Made by a program: the position numbers and the translations under genes. A DNA stretch of 64,000 nt. It comes from Elusimicrobiota bacterium. Lineage in GTDB: Bacteria > Elusimicrobiota > Elusimicrobia > FEN-1173. Every line of letters starts with the position of its first letter. Position 1 is the stretch's first letter. The stretch spans positions 310,001-374,000 of the forward strand of contig JADKIY010000002.1 in the NCBI GenBank assembly GCA_016722575.1, in the 5' to 3' direction. The notes beneath the pieces are model-generated. The model ran no database searches. It was given only the letters and a program-made list of their open reading frames with translations, and was not told the DNA's origin. This document shows positions 56,105 through 64,000 of the stretch, one piece after another.

Positions 56105-57250
56105 TCAGGCCGGCCGTCCCCCGCCGCCGCGCAAGCCGGGCGGCATGTCCACGGGGATTTCCGCGTGCTGGGTCAGAAGGCCTTCCGACTGGAGTTTGAT
56201 CTTCAGGTCGTTCGGATTGGGCGAATAACTCATCGCCTCGTCGAGCTCGACCAGGTGTTTTTGAATCATGTGGAACAGGGCCTGGTTGAAGGATTGCATT
56301 TTGTAAAACTCCGCCGAATCCTCGATGGCCTTCCCGATGGCGCCGATTTTATTGTCCTCGATCAGCCGTTCAATCGTGGGGGAATTGATCAGAATTTCCT
56401 GAAGGGCCACGCGGCCCGTGCCGTCGGCTTTTCGAATCAGGCGCTGGGCGGAAACCCCCAGGAGGCACTTGGCCAACTGCATGCGGATTTGGTTGTGCTG
56501 GTCCGGCGGAAAGGTGTCGATGATCCGATCGATGGACTGCTTGGCGTCGTTGGTGTGGAGGGTTCCCAGCACCAGGTGGCCGGTTTCGGCCGCGTTCATG
56601 GCCGTCGTCATGGTTTCGGCGTCCCGAAGTTCGCCGATCAAAATCACGTCCGGGTCCTGGCGCAGGGCCCGCCGGAGCCCCTGGGAAAAGTCGTGGGTGT
56701 CCACGCCGACTTCCCGCTGGTTGATGACGGCCTTCTTGTCCTCATACACGTATTCAATCGGGTCTTCCAGGGTGATGATGTGGACGGCCTGGGTGCTGTT
56801 GATGTGGTCCAGGATGGCGGCCAAGGTGGTCGTCTTGCCGGACCCCGTGGGCCCGGTCACCAGGAAAAACCCCTGGCGGCGGGAAACGATTTCCTTCAAC
56901 ACGGGGGCCAGGCCCAACGACTCGATGGTCGGGATTTTCGCCGGAATCATTCGAAAGACGGCGCCCAGGGCCCCTTTTTGGTAAAAGGCGTTTCCTCGGT
57001 ACCGCGCGACGCCCCGAAGGTAAAAAGAGAAATCCAGTTCCCGGTCCCGCTCGAGCGCCGTCCGCTGGACGGTGTTGATCACGGAATAGACGTGAACCAA
57101 CACTTCGTCCAAGGAAAGCGCGGATTCGCCGGCCACGGGGGTGATTTCCCCCTGGACCCGGATGAGGGGCGGGCGGCCCACTTTCAAATGAAGGTCGCTC
57201 GCGCCCTCCTTGTGAACGACCTGAAGCAATTGCTGGATGTTCATGGCCAT
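56105..57250 (-). CDS. Type IV pilus retraction ATPase (PilT family)
   Basis: A 381-residue secretion ATPase: SDLHLKVGRPPLIRVQGEI start, Walker A GPTGSGKTTTLAA, Asp box ITLEDPIEYVYED, Walker B LRQDPDVILIGELRDAETM and the AIRNLIRE-region counterpart SPTIERLIEDNK. This is the PilT family that depolymerises type IV pili for twitching. The start at 57250 has an ideal GAGGAGG site; a second ATG is at 57244. It lies next to a second PilT-type gene, as in pilT-pilU pairs. Confidence 0.92.
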   Translation of the reverse strand: MAMNIQQLLQVVHKEGASDLHLKVGRPPLIRVQGEITPVAGESALSLDEVLVHVYSVINTVQRTALERDRELDFSFYLRGVARYRGNAFYQKGALGAVFRMIPAKIPTIESLGLAPVLKEIVSRRQGFFLVTGPTGSGKTTTLAAILDHINSTQAVHIITLEDPIEYVYEDKKAVINQREVGVDTHDFSQGLRRALRQDPDVILIGELRDAETMTTAMNAAETGHLVLGTLHTNDAKQSIDRIIDTFPPDQHNQIRMQLAKCLLGVSAQRLIRKADGTGRVALQEILINSPTIERLIEDNKIGAIGKAIEDSAEFYKMQSFNQALFHMIQKHLVELDEAMSYSPNPNDLKIKLQSEGLLTQHAEIPVDMPPGLRGGGGRPA

Positions 57251-57344
57251 GAAGTCCTCCTCGAAGAAACCCGCCCCCGTCGCGAAACAAAAGCCCAACC
57301 GCCCCGGTAAGTATCGATCCGGGACGCCCAAAAATCAATACAAA

Positions 57345-58445
57345 TCAGTAGACGACGGACCGGTTGCTCTCCACCCGGGGGCCGGAGCCGTGGCCGCTGT
57401 ATTCCCGAAGCTTTTGGGGATCCGAGGCCTTGGCCAGGGCGTCCTCGAAAGAGATCATCCCGGAATTGACCAAGTCGGCCAAAGCCCGGTCCAGCGGCAC
57501 CATGCCGTATTTGGATCCGGTTTCGATGGCGCCGTAGATCATATGGGTTTTCCCCTCCCGGATCAGGTTGGAAATGGCGGGCGTCACCACCATGACCTCC
57601 CGGGCGGCCACGCGCCCGTGGCCGTCGGTCACGGGAACCAGGGTTTGGCAGACGACGCCCTTGAGCACGGTCGACAGCTGAACCCGGACCTGCTGTTGCT
57701 GGTGGGGCGGGAACACGTCGATGATGCGGTCCACGGTCTGGGCCGCGTCGGTCGTGTGAAGGGTGGCGAAGCACAGGTGGCCCGTTTCCGCGGCGGTCAG
57801 CGCCATGGAAATGGTCTCGATGTCCCGCATTTCCCCGATTAAAATGACGTCGGGGTCCTGCCGGAGGGCGTGTTTGAGGGCTTCCTGGAAACTGTGGGTC
57901 GAATGCCCCACTTCGCGCTGGCGGACGATGCAGCGCTTGGGTTCGTAGACGAACTCGATGGGGTCCTCCACGGTCAAAATGTGCTGCCGCCGGACCTGGT
58001 TGATGATTTCGATCAAGGCGGCCAACGTGGTCGATTTGCCGGCGCCGGTGGCGCCCGTCACGAGCACCAGCCCCCGGGCCAGATTGGCGAATTCCAGGAT
58101 GGCGGGGGAGAGTTTGATTTCGTCCGGCGCGGGAACTTTCGAGGCGATCACCCGCAGGACGGCTTCGACCCCGTTGATCTGCATGAGGACGTTGACGCGG
58201 AAGCGGGCCAATCCGGCGATGGAAAAGGAGCAGTCCAGCTCCAGATTCTGCTCAAATTTTTGTTTTTGCTCGTCGTAGAGCATGGAATAGATGAGGCGCT
58301 TGGTCTCTTCCGAGTTCAACGCCGGCAGGCCCGGCATGTCCAACACCTCGCCGTGGACCCGGGTCATGGGCGGGCGCCCGATCAACAAATGCACGTCGGA
58401 CGCTCCCTGTTTGACGGCCAAACGCAGGATATCGATCATCTCCAT
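57345..58445 (-). CDS. Second PilT-family twitching ATPase (PilU-like position)
   Basis: A 366-residue ATPase homologous to its neighbour: SDVHLLIGRPPMTRVHGEV, Walker A GATGAGKSTTLAALIE, Asp box LTVEDPIEFVYEPKRCIVRQR, Walker B LRQDPDVILIGEMRDIETI and TPAISNLIREGKTHMIYGAI near the C-terminus, which is a good match to the PilT AIRNLIRE motif. By that motif this copy may be the main PilT and the downstream copy the auxiliary. A GGGAGGTGG site precedes the ATG. Confidence 0.92.
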   Translation of the reverse strand: MEMIDILRLAVKQGASDVHLLIGRPPMTRVHGEVLDMPGLPALNSEETKRLIYSMLYDEQKQKFEQNLELDCSFSIAGLARFRVNVLMQINGVEAVLRVIASKVPAPDEIKLSPAILEFANLARGLVLVTGATGAGKSTTLAALIEIINQVRRQHILTVEDPIEFVYEPKRCIVRQREVGHSTHSFQEALKHALRQDPDVILIGEMRDIETISMALTAAETGHLCFATLHTTDAAQTVDRIIDVFPPHQQQQVRVQLSTVLKGVVCQTLVPVTDGHGRVAAREVMVVTPAISNLIREGKTHMIYGAIETGSKYGMVPLDRALADLVNSGMISFEDALAKASDPQKLREYSGHGSGPRVESNRSVVY

Positions 58446-58475
58446 CGGTCCACCTCCCGGTGGTTCAAACGCGCG

Positions 58476-59711
58476 TTATTCCTCGGACCCGGTAAAATCT
58501 TCGCCCAGCACCACCTCGACGTCGGTCCGAAGGGCCGGGTCGGCGTCGGAGTAGGCGCCCAAAAGTCCCAGACGGTCCGCCACGCGCCGGGCCCGATCAA
58601 AGTGCCCGGAACGGTCCACGACGCGGCTCTTGTTCTGCCGCCCGCTGTAATTGCCCCAATCGATGACGTCGAACCCCTCGCGCCGGAGGCGCCGCGTGAC
58701 CGCCAGGGCCAGTCCCGGGCGGCCCGAGGCGTTCCACACCTTGACGGTGGGGGCGCGTCCGGCTTCCGGCGCCGCGGGCTCCGTCCCCGCCGCGGGGAGA
58801 TCCTCCCCCTCCGAGGCCGCCGCCGGGGCCGCGGTCTCGCCTTTCAAAATCTGCTGGATCACGTAGGCCGCCCGGTCCTTGTCCATCTCCCAATAGGCCC
58901 CCCGGGGGCGCCCGGGCAACAACCAAGGGTTGATGTCGGGGCCGCGCATTCTTTTGCCCTCGACAAACAGGAAAGGCAGTTCAAAAGCGCGGACGTTCGT
59001 GTGAAGCGCCCAGGCCGCCTCGGACAGGGCCCGGGGCCAACGCCAAAACACCGTGGGCGAAGTGGTCAATTTCAATAGCGACCGCAAAAATTCCATTTGC
59101 CGGAGAATCCGGCCCCGGTCGCCGCTTTTGCCGCGGAACCGGACGTAGCCCAGGGCCTCGGTGCCGTTCAGGCGGTACACGCCCGGGTCCTTGTGAAAGT
59201 GAAAATTCCCCGCCCGGTCGTCGTAGTGCATCGGCTCGTCCACCGCGACCGTCACGCCGCCCAGCCGGTCGATCATCCGGCGGAACCCTTGGTAATCCAC
59301 TTGAAAAAAAATCCGCGGCTGGAGCGCGCCGCCCGAGGGCAACAGCTGGGTCACCGCGTCCATCACGGGATGCACCGCGGCCGGGACGTTCCGCTGGGCC
59401 GCGTAGTGGTAAGCGAACACCTCATTTATACGCCGAAAACGGTAGCCCGGCAAGTCTATTTTTGTGTCCCGGGGAATGGACAGAACGTTCAGCTTGGTTT
59501 GTTGGGGATTGTAGCGCCAGAGCATGAGCGTGTCCGAGTGGGGCGCGTTCTCCGCCAGGTCGGTGCCCAGGAGAATTCCCTCCACGGGTTCCCCGCGCCG
59601 GAGAGCCGTGGCCAGAGGCGATCGCACGGCGACCACCGAGAAAAACAGCGCCAGGGCGGCGCCCGCCGCGGCCGCGCCGCGCAAAGCCGTTGTTTCGGAG
59701 GCGGGGCTCAC
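58476..59711 (-). CDS. LytR-CpsA-Psr (LCP) family protein with LytR_C domain
   Basis: A 411-residue protein with one N-terminal membrane helix (GAAAAGAALALFFSVVAV), an LCP domain at about 45-235 (GTDLAENAPHSDTLMLWRYN, VLSIPRDTKIDLPGY, RINEVFAYHY, ALGYVRFRGKSGDRGRILRQ) and a C-terminal LytR_C domain (VKVWNASGRPGLALAVTRRL). LCP enzymes transfer glycopolymers from lipid carriers to cell-wall acceptors; in diderms their substrate is unclear. Key Arg and Asp residues of the LCP site are present. The start is a GTG at 59711 overlapping the YqeK-like gene as GTGA. Confidence 0.9.
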   Translation of the reverse strand: MSPASETTALRGAAAAGAALALFFSVVAVRSPLATALRRGEPVEGILLGTDLAENAPHSDTLMLWRYNPQQTKLNVLSIPRDTKIDLPGYRFRRINEVFAYHYAAQRNVPAAVHPVMDAVTQLLPSGGALQPRIFFQVDYQGFRRMIDRLGGVTVAVDEPMHYDDRAGNFHFHKDPGVYRLNGTEALGYVRFRGKSGDRGRILRQMEFLRSLLKLTTSPTVFWRWPRALSEAAWALHTNVRAFELPFLFVEGKRMRGPDINPWLLPGRPRGAYWEMDKDRAAYVIQQILKGETAAPAAASEGEDLPAAGTEPAAPEAGRAPTVKVWNASGRPGLALAVTRRLRREGFDVIDWGNYSGRQNKSRVVDRSGHFDRARRVADRLGLLGAYSDADPALRTDVEVVLGEDFTGSEE

Positions 59712-60279
59712 GCGAGGGCGTTCCACAGCCGCACCGTTTCGGGGTGGAGGAAACGCCCCGTCGAAACAACGTGCTCGATTTTTTTTCGAACGGTTTCCCG
59801 CAGCGCCGCCGTTAAATCCCGGCGGGCCAATCGGCGCACCGCCCGGGCCGCCCCGTAGGAACGATCCGGGGAGGAAAAGTCGGCCACGAACAGGATTCGG
59901 TCCAAGCGGGAAAGCCGGGGATGGCCCAGCGTGTGGCGGGCCACGGCGCTCAGGACGCCCCGGTCCTTTTCCCCCACTCCCGGGCGGCGCGGTGGGCGGA
60001 CACGTGGGCGTGGAACAGGGCGTGGGCTTTCCGTCGATCAATTTCCGCCGACCCCGGGACGGGGACCCGGTGGGCCCGGACGTAACGGGCCAGGGCCGGC
60101 CCCGGCATTTCCTTGGCCACGTCGTGCAGGAGGCCCGCGCGCCGGGCCCGTGCCGGGTCTTCGCCGTGAAGACGGGCCAGGTCTTCCGCCCACCGGGCCA
60201 CGGCCAGGGTGTGCCGGTAACGAGCGGGAGAGAGGGTTTTTTTCAAATGGGCGAGAAGGTCCGGAGCGGCGGCGGTCAT
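59708..60279 (-). pseudogene. YqeK-type HD-domain phosphohydrolase, one-base frameshift
   Basis: Two frames join into a normal YqeK protein of about 190 residues (HD-domain diadenosine tetraphosphate hydrolase family). The N-terminal part from the ATG at 60279 has RYRHTLAVARWAEDLARLHG and the HD motif AGLLHDVAKEM; the C-terminal part has RHTLGHPRLSRLDRILFVAD and DRSYGAARAVRRL. The frames switch at a five-base C-run (59971-59975): one more base restores REWGEKDRGVLSAV. Likely a sequencing deletion. The gene overlaps nadD and the LCP gene by 4 bp each and sits in the common nadD-yqeK order. Confidence 0.88.
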
Positions 60280-60881
60280 GGGCGGTAGAGGCCCCGACGG
60301 CGGATGTAGGCGGCCACGGGCGCCGGGGTCAGCCCCCGCAGAGACCGTCCCCCGGTCAGCCGGTCGCGAATTTCCGTCGAAGACACGCGGGGAAGGACGC
60401 CGCGCAGGAACCGCACGCGGTCCGCGAACCCCCGGGGCGGACGAACGCCTTTTTCCCCCGGTCGGGCGCCGACCACCACCACGTGGTGCCGAAGAATCTC
60501 CCGCCAGCGCCGCCATTTTTCAAAGTGTTTCAACGAATCGCCGCCCAAAATCAGGCGCCATTCGGCCCGGTTTTGCCGCCGGAGCCGCCGAAGGGTTTTG
60601 TAGGTGAAGGAAGGCCCCGCGCCCAAATCCCACCGCGACACGGGAAATTCCGGCCTCCGCCCCAGGGCGAGGCGGAGCATGGTCAGGCGTTCCCGGTCGG
60701 AGGCCCGGGGCCCCGTGGACTTCAAAGGCGACCGACCGGCGGGAACGAAATGGACTTTGCCCAGTTTTTCCTGACGGAGGGCGGCCCGGGCCAGGGCCAG
60801 GTGGCCGGATTGGACGGGATCGAAGGAGCCCCCGAAGTAGCCCAGGACCGGGCGGGGGGCGGCGGGACGGGGACGGGCCAC
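60276..60881 (-). CDS. nadD: Nicotinate-nucleotide adenylyltransferase
   Basis: A 201-residue NadD that makes deamido-NAD from nicotinate mononucleotide and ATP. Features: LGYFGGSFDP start, ILGGDSLKHFEKWRRW and the VSSTEIRDRL motif. The nucleotide-binding HxGH motif is altered: it reads Q24-S-G-H27 where the first His is usual. The GTG start at 60881 shares one base with the proA stop (TAGTG). Neighbours proA upstream and yqeK downstream fit the usual nadD context. Confidence 0.9.
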   Translation of the reverse strand: MARPRPAAPRPVLGYFGGSFDPVQSGHLALARAALRQEKLGKVHFVPAGRSPLKSTGPRASDRERLTMLRLALGRRPEFPVSRWDLGAGPSFTYKTLRRLRRQNRAEWRLILGGDSLKHFEKWRRWREILRHHVVVVGARPGEKGVRPPRGFADRVRFLRGVLPRVSSTEIRDRLTGGRSLRGLTPAPVAAYIRRRGLYRP

Positions 60882-62221
60882 TATTCGCGGATCTGGCCGC
60901 TGCCCCGAACCAGATATTTCGTGGTCGTCAGCTCGGGAACGCCCATGGTGCCCCGGGCGTGCATCTTTTGCGTCGAGATCCCCATTTCGGACCCCAGGCC
61001 GAAAACACTTCCGTCGTGCAAGCGGGTGGAGGCGTTGTGCAGGACGGCGGCGGAATCCACCTCGGTCATAAACCGCCGGGCGGCCGCTTCGTCGGCGGTA
61101 ACGATGGCGTCCGAGTGATGGCTGCCGTGGGCGTTGATGTGCTGGATGGCGTGGTCCAGGGAATCGACCACTTTGATGGCGGCTTCCATTCCCAGGAATT
61201 CGGTGTCGTAGTCCGCCGGCGTGGCGGCGGTGACGACGGCGCCGCCCAGTCGGCGGGTGTCGGCGTCCCCGTGAACCGCCACCCCGGCCTCGGCGTAACG
61301 GCGGACCAGGCCGGGCAGAAATCGGTCGGCCACCGCCCGGTGGACCAGCAGGGTTTCCATGGCGTTGCACACCCCCGGCCGCTGGGTTTTGGCGTTGACG
61401 GCCAGGCGTTCGGCCATGGCCAAATCGGCGGCTTGGTCGACGTAAAGGGAGCAGAGGCCCTTGCCGTGGGACAGGACCGGCACCGTGGCCATTTCGCGGA
61501 TGGCGGTCACCATCTCCTCGCCGCCCCGGGGAATGACCAAATCCACGAACCGGTCCATGCGCACCAGGTCCCGGATCACGGAGCGGTCCGCGGTTTCCAC
61601 AAACTGAATGGCCCCGGCGGGCAGGCCCGCTTCGGTCAGCGCCCCCCGCAAAACGTGGACGAGCGCGGTGTTGGACTCCAGCGCTTCTTTCCCCCCCCGC
61701 AAAATGACCGCGTTGCCGGATTTAAGGCAAAGGCCCGTGGCGTCCACCGTGACGTTCGGCCGGGCCTCGTAAATCATGGCGACGACACCCAGGGGAACCC
61801 GGACTTTTTTAACGTTCAAACCGTTGGGCCGGTCCCAATCGGAAAGGATTTCGCCCAGGGGGTCGGGCAGGGCCGCGATGTCCCGAAGGCCCCGGGCCAT
61901 GTCGTCCACCCGACGGGGAGTCAGGGCCAAACGATCCAACAAGGCGGGGGCCAGGCCGGCTCGGCGGCCCGCCTCCACGTCGATTTCATTTTTAAAAAGG
62001 ATGTCGTCCCGGTTTTTTTCCAACGCGTCGGCCAGGACCGACAGCGCCCGGTTCCGGGTTTCGGCGGTGGAGGAAGCGAGGACGCGGCTGGCCTCTTTGG
62101 CCCGCCCGCCCAGGAGCGCCAGCTCCCGGGTGTACTCCGAGGGCGCCGTGGGCCGCGGGGCGCGGTCGGCGGCCCGGCGGGGCCGGGGGGATCGGGTCTT
62201 TTTAGCCTTGGATTTCGCCAT
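60881..62221 (-). CDS. proA: Glutamate-5-semialdehyde dehydrogenase (gamma-glutamyl phosphate reductase)
   Basis: A 446-residue ProA, second step of proline synthesis. Core blocks: VPLGVVAMIYEARPNVTVDA, SGNAVILRGGKEALESN, the catalytic Cys in NAKTQRPGVCNAMETLLVH, and GSHHSDAIVTADEAAARRFM. It has an N-terminal basic, low-complexity extension of about 27 residues (KSKAKKTRSPRPRRAADRAP) that is not part of the family. ProB is not in the window. A TATAAT box lies 6 bp before the ATG. Confidence 0.94.
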   Translation of the reverse strand: MAKSKAKKTRSPRPRRAADRAPRPTAPSEYTRELALLGGRAKEASRVLASSTAETRNRALSVLADALEKNRDDILFKNEIDVEAGRRAGLAPALLDRLALTPRRVDDMARGLRDIAALPDPLGEILSDWDRPNGLNVKKVRVPLGVVAMIYEARPNVTVDATGLCLKSGNAVILRGGKEALESNTALVHVLRGALTEAGLPAGAIQFVETADRSVIRDLVRMDRFVDLVIPRGGEEMVTAIREMATVPVLSHGKGLCSLYVDQAADLAMAERLAVNAKTQRPGVCNAMETLLVHRAVADRFLPGLVRRYAEAGVAVHGDADTRRLGGAVVTAATPADYDTEFLGMEAAIKVVDSLDHAIQHINAHGSHHSDAIVTADEAAARRFMTEVDSAAVLHNASTRLHDGSVFGLGSEMGISTQKMHARGTMGVPELTTTKYLVRGSGQIRE

Positions 62222-62227
62222 GGTCCT

Positions 62228-62233
62228 ATTATA
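62228..62233 (-). promoter_or_regulatory. Possible -10 element (TATAAT) of the proA operon
   Basis: Perfect TATAAT ending 6 bp before the proA ATG, directly after the T-run of the terminator of the upstream gene. The intervening AGGACC may serve as ribosome site, but the leader would be almost absent. No -35 is evident. Confidence 0.4.
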
Positions 62234-62234
62234 G

Positions 62235-62274
62235 AAAAAACGGCCTCCCCCCCGTGAGGGAAGGAGGCCGTTTT
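62235..62274 (-). terminator. Intrinsic terminator
   Basis: Perfect 12-bp stem (62237-62248 with 62263-62274) with a 14-base loop. On the minus strand it is followed by a run of six T, so it ends transcription of the large protein gene at 62290 onward before proA. Confidence 0.88.
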
Positions 62275-62289
62275 CGCAAAACCGTCTTG

Positions 62290-64000
62290 TTACGCGTTGG
62301 TGCTCAGAACGTGGATCGCTTCCATTTCCTGGGTGATGGACAGAGACATCCGAACGATCTTCGGCCCTTCCAGGATCAGGAACTGCACCAATTCCCCGAT
62401 TTCCGGAACGCCCACCTGATTCCAGTGGGCCAGGGTTTTGTCGCCGGTCAGGATGCTCAGGCGGTATTTGATGCTTTCCCCCGAGAAGAGGCCGGGCGCG
62501 AACCCCATGGTCTTGGACAATTCGGGAACCGCCTTGTAAAGGCCGGCCACGGAATAGCGGCCCTGTTCGTCCAGAATGCCCGGGGTGGTTCGGGAAACGA
62601 CGCGGCGGGTCAAGTCCTGCCAGGAGTCCAAGGCGTGCCGGTGGTCGGGACGGCGGAGCGTCTCCAAAACCCCCGGCTTCTGTTCCCGGAGAATCGCGTC
62701 CTTCGCCCGGGCGAGCCGCTGGGCGGCGGCGTCGGGATCGCTCGAGACGGCCAGGATCACGGCGCCGTTCTGAAGCGAACTCAGGAGGCTTCGCACCAAT
62801 CCCGCGTCGTCCTGGGCGTCGACTTCGATGGTGGCGATGTCCGGCGTGCTCCCCGACGGCCGGGGCACCAGATCCCAATGGGAGGATTGCACGTCCATTT
62901 CCCGATGGACCGCCGGGGCCGGGAAGGTCGCCCGCCGAACGAGAACGGCCATGGCGTTGGCTTCCCGTTCCGTCAACGACGCGCCGAACAATTCGGCCCG
63001 CTGAGCCAGAAGGAAGAGCGCCAGCGCCCGAACCGCGGACGCGTTGGGCGTCGGGGTCCTCGCCGTGCTGTTTTTGGCCAAGGCGCGCAACGCGTTCATG
63101 GCGTAGACGCCGAAACCGCTTTTGGCGTCCTCGGGCTTGTTGCGGGAGAGCGCGTTAAAGGTCGAGATCAGGCGCCGAAGGTCCTTGTCGCTCAAGAAGG
63201 CCACGTCGATTTTGGATCGTTCCGCGGGCGAGAGGACGTCGTAGGCTTTCGCGGCGAACCCCAACCACGCGCCGCCGAAGGCGGCGTAAAGCCGGACCAA
63301 CCCCGCCTGGGGGTCGGTTTTGTCTTCCGGGTTTTCCCGGGTCCATTGCTCGGGCAGAATATCCGAAAACCGCTCGATCGGCAAAAGGGCGTCGACCGCT
63401 TTCAGGGACTCCCGGGCGCGGGCCGTTTCGGCGGAGGCGCCGCCGGTTCCGCGGGCCACGACCCCGGCCACGAGGCCGCCCAAACCGAACAACCAGGGCA
63501 CGAGGGAACTTCCGCCCACGCCGGGAATTCCGAAGAACCCGGCCGCCTCAGCGCCCGTGGGAAGTCCGAACAGGGCCGCCCCGGCGGCCATCAAAGCGAT
63601 GGACAGCGTCCGGCCCGACATCGTCGGATGGCCCGAGAAAAACGTCAAGCCGTAACCGGTGAGGAAGAACGTCGGCGCGAGACCGAGAACGAAGGACCCG
63701 GCGGCGAAAAGAGCCCCGCCGGCCAGCCACACCAACAATTCGGTCGAAGCGGCCCCCGACTGGCGGCCGACAAAGATCCGGCGCGCGGACTCCAAAAAGG
63801 CCGCCCGCGGACGGCCGTCGGGCAAGGCGCCGAGCCGTCCGTAAAGGCTCACGCCTTGAATCAAATTCCCCACCGCGGCGGAGCGCCGGACTTCCAGGCC
63901 CAGGGCCAGGACCCCGGGCAGGGCGGCCGCGGCCAAAATCACGGGCGAGGCCGTTCCGGCGGCGATCGCCGCGGCCGTACCGGCCACGGACGCCACCACC
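62290..64000 (-). CDS. Very large uncharacterised membrane protein, N-terminus beyond right edge
   Basis: The frame is open from the right edge to a TAA at 62290, giving at least the last 569 residues; the true start lies outside the window. The visible part begins with alanine-rich hydrophobic segments (VAGTAAAIAAGTASPVILAA, LLVWLAGGALFAAGSFVLGL), followed by soluble helical regions (LSDKDLRRLISTFNALSRNK) and a C-terminal mixed region ending EMEAIHVLSTNA. No family is recognised. Such long proteins of unknown role are frequent in Elusimicrobiota-like genomes, but that is recollection only. A strong terminator follows. Confidence 0.75.
   Translation of the reverse strand, partial: VVASVAGTAAAIAAGTASPVILAAAALPGVLALGLEVRRSAAVGNLIQGVSLYGRLGALPDGRPRAAFLESARRIFVGRQSGAASTELLVWLAGGALFAAGSFVLGLAPTFFLTGYGLTFFSGHPTMSGRTLSIALMAAGAALFGLPTGAEAAGFFGIPGVGGSSLVPWLFGLGGLVAGVVARGTGGASAETARARESLKAVDALLPIERFSDILPEQWTRENPEDKTDPQAGLVRLYAAFGGAWLGFAAKAYDVLSPAERSKIDVAFLSDKDLRRLISTFNALSRNKPEDAKSGFGVYAMNALRALAKNSTARTPTPNASAVRALALFLLAQRAELFGASLTEREANAMAVLVRRATFPAPAVHREMDVQSSHWDLVPRPSGSTPDIATIEVDAQDDAGLVRSLLSSLQNGAVILAVSSDPDAAAQRLARAKDAILREQKPGVLETLRRPDHRHALDSWQDLTRRVVSRTTPGILDEQGRYSVAGLYKAVPELSKTMGFAPGLFSGESIKYRLSILTGDKTLAHWNQVGVPEIGELVQFLILEGPKIVRMSLSITQEMEAIHVLSTNA

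Overview
The window is a GC-rich (by eye about two thirds), densely packed bacterial chromosome segment, mostly transcribed leftward, with very many 1-4 bp gene overlaps (ATGA, GTGA, TGATG). The gene set is that of a free-living diderm: outer-membrane barrel-like proteins, lipoproteins, a periplasmic cytochrome c, twitching-motility ATPases and c-di-GMP enzymes, plus an LCP-family protein. Very large unrecognised proteins run off both window edges. This mix is reminiscent of Elusimicrobiota, but that is an inference; no rRNA or reliable marker gene fixes the phylum.

Layout. 1-9.3 kb: a giant helical protein running off the left edge, small exported and unknown proteins, a TfoX-like protein, a membrane/MORN/PQQ-propeller protein, DUF2914 and TspO proteins. 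9.3-21.3 kb: a stress island with a Dps-like ferritin, Fe/Mn-type superoxide dismutase, a triple-BON protein, YqjD/YqjE-type membrane proteins, several tiny membrane proteins (lmo0937, DUF3185, DUF3309 and Thivi_2564 types), a HisKA_2 histidine kinase, a REC-PAS response regulator, an ECF sigma factor and a diguanylate cyclase. Seven near-identical ECF-type promoters (TGTWACC, 16-17 bp, GTCNNA) sit upstream of these genes. I saw none elsewhere in the window, so this looks like a self-contained sigma-factor regulon and is the main find. 21.3-24.7 kb: accessory DNA with a TolB-like propeller gene between copies of a short repeat, a frameshifted terC, a 154-bp hairpin repeat array and damaged tandem tRNA-Gly(CCC) sequences.

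24.7-38.8 kb: a diguanylate cyclase, then a leftward run of 13 coupled genes: endonuclease V-like, TM2-like, NnrE, stand-alone AsnC domain, two M16 peptidases (one lacking the zinc site), an oligopeptide ABC importer, an acyl-CoA ligase-type enzyme, CCA-adding enzyme and an exported protein. 38.9-44.6 kb: a membrane protein of unknown function and a zinc/manganese ABC importer with a porin-like protein. 44.6-52.3 kb: cyclophilin, a DUF1573-cytochrome c fusion and a biotin operon (bioB, ketoreductase, ketosynthase, bioF, bioD, bioA) behind a BirA-like operator. 52.3-64 kb: PilZ protein, argS, rsfS, a cNMP/GAF protein, two PilT-family ATPases, LCP protein, yqeK (frameshifted), nadD, proA and a large membrane protein running off the right edge.

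Four single-base deletions, all in short homopolymers, break three otherwise normal genes (histidine kinase, terC twice, yqeK). That pattern, with the garbled tRNA and repeat region near 24.2 kb, suggests uncorrected long-read consensus errors rather than real pseudogenes.
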